From: Spongiibacter thalassae
GTDB lineage: Bacteria; Pseudomonadota; Gammaproteobacteria; Pseudomonadales; Spongiibacteraceae
NCBI RefSeq assembly: GCF_012272835.1
Contig: NZ_JAAWWK010000004.1
Coordinates: 1-64,000 of the forward strand
DNA: 64,000 nt
Direction of reading: 5' to 3'
Below, piece by piece: positions 60,730 to 64,000 of the stretch. Made by a program: the position numbers and the translations under genes. How positions within the stretch are numbered: the first letter of the stretch is position 1; every line of letters begins with the position of its first letter. The notes under the pieces were generated by a model. It was not told the DNA's origin. It did not search any database and saw only the letters and a list, made by a program, of their open reading frames with translations.

Positions 60730-61716
60730 TTACTCGGCGACAATGCCATCCAGCCGGCCAGCCATTTCCAGCAAGTCCTTGCGACCAAAGGGTTTTGCGG
60801 TGAACTGGGTAGGTAAGTAGGGCGCGGTAATCAGCACGTTGCTTTCCACGGCCCCCAGCGCATTAGGCATGCTTCCAGTGGTGCCCAATGTCACAGAACG
60901 CAGTTGCAGAGGGCCGGTCGCCCCCAGTTCGCGGAGGATCAACCCGTAAAACTCCAGATTGATCCAGTGCTCGCCCGGCTCCAGCTCAAAGCTCTGCTGG
61001 GCAAAGGCTACAGGCTGCGAATCCAGTCCTGCCAGCACCCCCGACAGATGGAAGCGACCCGCCTTTTCCACCCGCACCTTGGCGCCAATGCGCAGGTTGC
61101 CATCGGCCAGGCTGTCGCGATAATTACCGGTCAATTGCGCCGCCGGGCGACTCAGCAGAAAGCCGGTCATTGTGCCACGGCGAATTTTACCGTCGGTGGC
61201 GGCGACCTTCAGACCCATATTGCGAGCGGCACCTAGCTCGGGTTGCCAGTCTTCACTGATCACCAGCTGTCCGGTGTAAATGCCATCGCCGGCAGTGACA
61301 TCACCGCCTCGACCATCGTCCTTTAACGGCAGTGAAGCAATCACCGCGTCAGCCGAGGGCATCAGCTCCGCCTCCACCGTCCAGTTATCATGGTTCAACG
61401 GCAATACCGCCGAACTCAGCTGAGCCTGAAGGGTAACGATGTCACCCGCCTCGTAGCGGCTGGCATCGGCCCACACCGTCAGCATGGGGCCATCGCCCCC
61501 ACCCTGACTTACCCGCGCGGGTTCGCGCTCGGATATCAGCGGGTCTACTTCGGTAAGCAATGGCTGCGACCACTCCGGGTAGCGGGCCATGTCTCGATAG
61601 CTGGCGGCGGCCTTTTCCGCGAGGTTGGGCACTGCAGCGGATTGCGCAAACAACGGCCCGGACAGCACAGTCATTAAAGCGCCACTGAGCAGCGAAATTT
61701 TCGTCGTTTTGTTCAT
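60730..61716 (-). CDS. Exported protein with DUF4785-like domain
   Basis: 328-residue protein with a signal peptide (KISLLSGALMTVLSGPLFA). The mature part is beta-rich with repeated aromatic and Ig-like strands, and LPLKDDGRGGDVTAGDGIYTG, a calcium-type acidic loop seen in choice-of-anchor/Ig-like modules. I match it tentatively to DUF4785 and similar proteins of unknown role. It lies 24 bp downstream of the lipase-like gene, so they are one transcript that ends at a strong terminator; both products are exported. Confidence 0.7.
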   Translation of the reverse strand: MNKTTKISLLSGALMTVLSGPLFAQSAAVPNLAEKAAASYRDMARYPEWSQPLLTEVDPLISEREPARVSQGGGDGPMLTVWADASRYEAGDIVTLQAQLSSAVLPLNHDNWTVEAELMPSADAVIASLPLKDDGRGGDVTAGDGIYTGQLVISEDWQPELGAARNMGLKVAATDGKIRRGTMTGFLLSRPAAQLTGNYRDSLADGNLRIGAKVRVEKAGRFHLSGVLAGLDSQPVAFAQQSFELEPGEHWINLEFYGLILRELGATGPLQLRSVTLGTTGSMPNALGAVESNVLITAPYLPTQFTAKPFGRKDLLEMAGRLDGIVAE

Positions 61717-61740
61717 TGTTGTGGTTCTCCAATCGCTGAC

Positions 61741-62748
61741 TTAGTAAAGAATGCTGATGAATTTCGCGGTGGTCATGGAGCTTTGCACCTGGGTGTTAGG
61801 CGCACAGCTCGTTCCGCTGCACGTCCAGATACCATCGGGAATCTGGCGACGGGTGTCAGAATCGCTGTCGTCGCGCTCATCGCCGTGGTTTTCATGAGCA
61901 GCGTCGAGATTGAAGAACCCGGAGACTTCCTGCTTGTAGTTGTTGCCGCAGGCGTTGCTGTTGTTATAGCTGGCACCGGCACTGCCGTCACAGGCAAAAA
62001 TAGAAGCATACTGCACCACCCCGTCGTCCTCACCGCTCAAGCAGGCGCTTGCGCCAAATATGGCCTCATAGCCGCCAGTCAGGTAGATATTCTTCGCCGG
62101 TGCCGAAGCGTAGGTACGCACCTGGACGTCGTTAGAACTACGCAGCCACCAGGTCGCATCGTCACAACTCTGAATCCAGCCTGCAAACCAGTTGCAGCCG
62201 CCGCTGGACTGCCCGCATACCGCGTCCGCCCCTTCAGAGCCACGGTGAGCACCACCGGTCGTAATTGCCATGCTTACGCGGCTGGCGACCAAATCGTAGG
62301 GACCGTTGTAGTTGTAATTGGGATCTGAGCTATCGTTGTTACCCAGAATATAGTCGGTGATGACACCACCCATGCTGTGGGCCACGATCCAGAAAGTGCC
62401 GCCCTGGGCATAGGTTTGAGCACAGCTATTACCGCCGCCGTCGCTACCGCCATTGGTCGCGTTGACGATTTCATTGGCGACTTCGCCCGCCGACTCGGCC
62501 TCCCAATAGGGCTTGGTACCGTTGTAGCCCACCACATAATATGACGCCTGATAATTCTTGGTGGCCGTGCGCACAAAATCATCGGAGCCATTCACCCAGT
62601 AATTTCGGGCAGCGGTATAAGAAGTGTAGGTATTTGTGTCGGTCTGCTTGCCATGGACAAATATCAAACAGGGTGCCGCAAGGGCATCTCCCGCGACCAT
62701 CAACAATAGTACGCCCAGTGCTCGCCGCACTGAAGACAGCTTCTTCAT
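61741..62748 (-). CDS. Secreted alpha/beta hydrolase (lipase/esterase-like)
   Basis: 335-residue exported hydrolase. Signal peptide RRALGVLLLMVAGDALA, then LIFVHGKQ (oxyanion region) and the nucleophile elbow AHSMGG (Ser about 128), with VVGYNGTKPYWEAES before it. Many Cys (about eight to nine), Asn and Gly residues suit an extracellular protein; a His near SAAHENHGDERDD-like segment (DAAHENHGDE, about 280) may be catalytic. It has no close named homologue that I recognise. Cotranscribed with the DUF4785-like gene. Confidence 0.78.
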   Translation of the reverse strand: MKKLSSVRRALGVLLLMVAGDALAAPCLIFVHGKQTDTNTYTSYTAARNYWVNGSDDFVRTATKNYQASYYVVGYNGTKPYWEAESAGEVANEIVNATNGGSDGGGNSCAQTYAQGGTFWIVAHSMGGVITDYILGNNDSSDPNYNYNGPYDLVASRVSMAITTGGAHRGSEGADAVCGQSSGGCNWFAGWIQSCDDATWWLRSSNDVQVRTYASAPAKNIYLTGGYEAIFGASACLSGEDDGVVQYASIFACDGSAGASYNNSNACGNNYKQEVSGFFNLDAAHENHGDERDDSDSDTRRQIPDGIWTCSGTSCAPNTQVQSSMTTAKFISILY

Positions 62749-63051
62749 AGAGTTTTCCCCTTTTTATCAATTATTTGGGCAGTAAACCGCACTGCCTGGA
62801 GGTGCCTTCCACCATGACCACTCAAAAATCGAACACAGCGGACGACAAAGTGAATATAGATTCACATCTTGAACTTACACCAATAGCCGCAGCCTATAGT
62901 CACAATTTAATAAATTTATGAAGTAGTACCGAATTTGGCGGCGAAAATAGTCGAAAAGCGTCGATGCGGCTATAAGGCAGCGCGGAGGAATGTACCTCTC
63001 TGGCGAGTCCTGCATATAATGTGCGCTATAACAACGCCAGGAGGCACCGCA
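62749..63051. other. Divergent intergenic region with a promoter for the last gene
   Basis: 303 bp between the lipase-like gene and the final gene. TATAAT at 63015-63020 on the plus strand lies 31 bp before the ATG at 63052, with a weak TGTACC at 18 bp. AGGAGG is about 8-13 nt before that ATG. No other feature seen. Confidence 0.5.
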
Positions 63052-63960
63052 ATGGATGCGACAAGAACACTCACCCTGCTGGTAGCATGGATAACGCTGA
63101 CACTCCAGCCCTCCTCCGCGTGGACACTGGAGCCTCAGCCCGGGCAGATATACTCCAGCGGCACCACCCTGACCATAACCAGCCTCGGCGTCTCCTTGAA
63201 CATACCGGAGGGCTGGCGCGCCGCCCTTTCCCCCGACGGCGAAGCCCTGCACATGGAACCCCTCAGCGGCGGCGCAATGCTTTTGGTTTTCGCCGACACC
63301 ATGAATCAGGCCAAGGCCCTTGAAACCATGCAGGGGCCTGTCCCGCTGGATTCAGGGCTGCAACTGCACCTTGAAGGGCAAGTTACCCAAGCCAGGAGTG
63401 GAGAGCTATCGGCCAGCTACCGCATTCCCTACCAATCCCACCTGAGCGCCCTTGGCCATGCGCAAACCGACCACAACGGCACAAGCATTGCGCTATTTCT
63501 CATCGCCCCCGTCACAGATTTAGCGGCGCTAAAACCGTCCCTGCAAGCCGCCGCAAACAGCGTCACCTTCAATAAGCGACACACCTCTCCGACCACCAGC
63601 AAGACCGTCACTCAGGAGACGAGCAAAGACCTTTGGGCCGACTACCTGAAAGGCAAACACATCGTGCGTTTCTTTAGCGGCTCCGGCTACACCGAGGAGC
63701 AACATATCTGGCTGTGCAGCGATGGCGGCTACTACCGCAGCTTTAACGGCGGCGGCTGGGGAGGAGGCGCCTCCGGCGCGGCCCAAAGTCACTATACCGG
63801 GAAATGGCGGGCCACAGGTGCCGGCGAACACGGCCAATTACACCTGCATAATCAGAGCGGCGCAGTAAGTACCTACCAACTACGATGGGACTTCGCCAAG
63901 AGCCATCTCTACGTTGATGGCAAGCGGTGGCTGCATGACGAGAACAAGGCTTGCCAATAG
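63052..63960 (+). CDS. Secreted protein of unknown function
   Basis: 302-residue exported protein with a signal peptide (TRTLTLLVAWITLTLQPSSA). First half has a beta-rich domain that starts TLTITSLGVSLNIPEGWRAAL, a form seen in bacterial lipid-interacting or lipoprotein-like domains. The second half has a small lipocalin-like run, HIVRFFSGSGYTEEQHIWLCSDGGYYRSFNGGGWGGG with the Gly-rich stretch, and ends DENKACQ. Two cysteines only. I do not recognise the family. Start ATG 63052 has a strong AGGAGG; a longer frame from 62935 lacks one. Confidence 0.72.
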   Translation: MDATRTLTLLVAWITLTLQPSSAWTLEPQPGQIYSSGTTLTITSLGVSLNIPEGWRAALSPDGEALHMEPLSGGAMLLVFADTMNQAKALETMQGPVPLDSGLQLHLEGQVTQARSGELSASYRIPYQSHLSALGHAQTDHNGTSIALFLIAPVTDLAALKPSLQAAANSVTFNKRHTSPTTSKTVTQETSKDLWADYLKGKHIVRFFSGSGYTEEQHIWLCSDGGYYRSFNGGGWGGGASGAAQSHYTGKWRATGAGEHGQLHLHNQSGAVSTYQLRWDFAKSHLYVDGKRWLHDENKACQ

Positions 63961-64000
63961 CCAGCACTGATGTTGAACAAGAAACCGTCGATAAATGACC

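Overview
The window is about 58% GC by eye, densely coded chromosomal DNA with no phage, transposon or CRISPR signature. It starts inside a 16S rRNA gene of gammaproteobacterial type. Gene content and order point to a marine gammaproteobacterium near Pseudomonadales/Cellvibrionales; a Spongiibacteraceae-like origin is my best guess, not proven. Two blocks keep a gene order known from Pseudomonas: tyrS next to the rrn operon with M23 peptidase-anmK-erpA-argC (0-6 kb), and dksA-gluQ-cbrX-cbrA-cbrB-(crcZ)-pcnB-folK-dNK-panB-panC-panD-acs (14-28 kb).

Layout. 0-0.6 kb: 16S 5' end, leader and tandem rRNA promoters (minus strand). 0.6-6.2 kb: tyrS, cell-wall genes, erpA, argC. 6.3-12.5 kb: ClC channel, haem genes hemJ-hemL-hemB, an outer membrane protein and a secreted protein of unknown role. 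12.4-14.3 kb: NUDIX hydrolase and aminotransferase. 14.4-28 kb: dksA, gluQ, the CbrX/CbrA/CbrB carbon/nitrogen sensing system, then a gap that looks like a CrcZ-type decoy small RNA (sigma-54 promoter, CbrB-like half-sites, A-rich Crc/Hfq motifs, terminator), then pcnB, folate and pantothenate genes and acetyl-CoA synthetase. 28-32.7 kb: a minus-strand operon for glucosylglycerate (glycerate kinase, phosphatase, GpgS, GH13_18 phosphorylase). 33-43.4 kb: slyD followed by an accessory island of LysR, TetR, three SDRs, a DUF1214-like protein, two sulfotransferases, a DapB-like reductase and a MAPEG protein, with no assigned pathway. 43.5-48.8 kb: lipocalin, then a fused glucosylglycerol-phosphate synthase/phosphatase with its own GH13_18 phosphorylase, and a GFA-family protein. 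48.8-56.3 kb: pgi and the Entner-Doudoroff operon edd-zwf-pgl-eda-glk. 56.4-64 kb: mgtC-like, rep, a lipoprotein trypsin-like protease, cytochrome c5, and envelope/secreted proteins.

How it fits together. Two glucosyl compatible-solute modules each pair a synthase with a phosphorylase. The phosphorylases would release glucose-1-phosphate, which after isomerisation to glucose-6-phosphate (no mutase in the window) enters the Entner-Doudoroff operon nearby. The Cbr system and the putative CrcZ-like RNA are the likely layer of carbon catabolite control. The strongest candidate for something undescribed is that small RNA outside Pseudomonas; the sulfotransferase/SDR island is the second.
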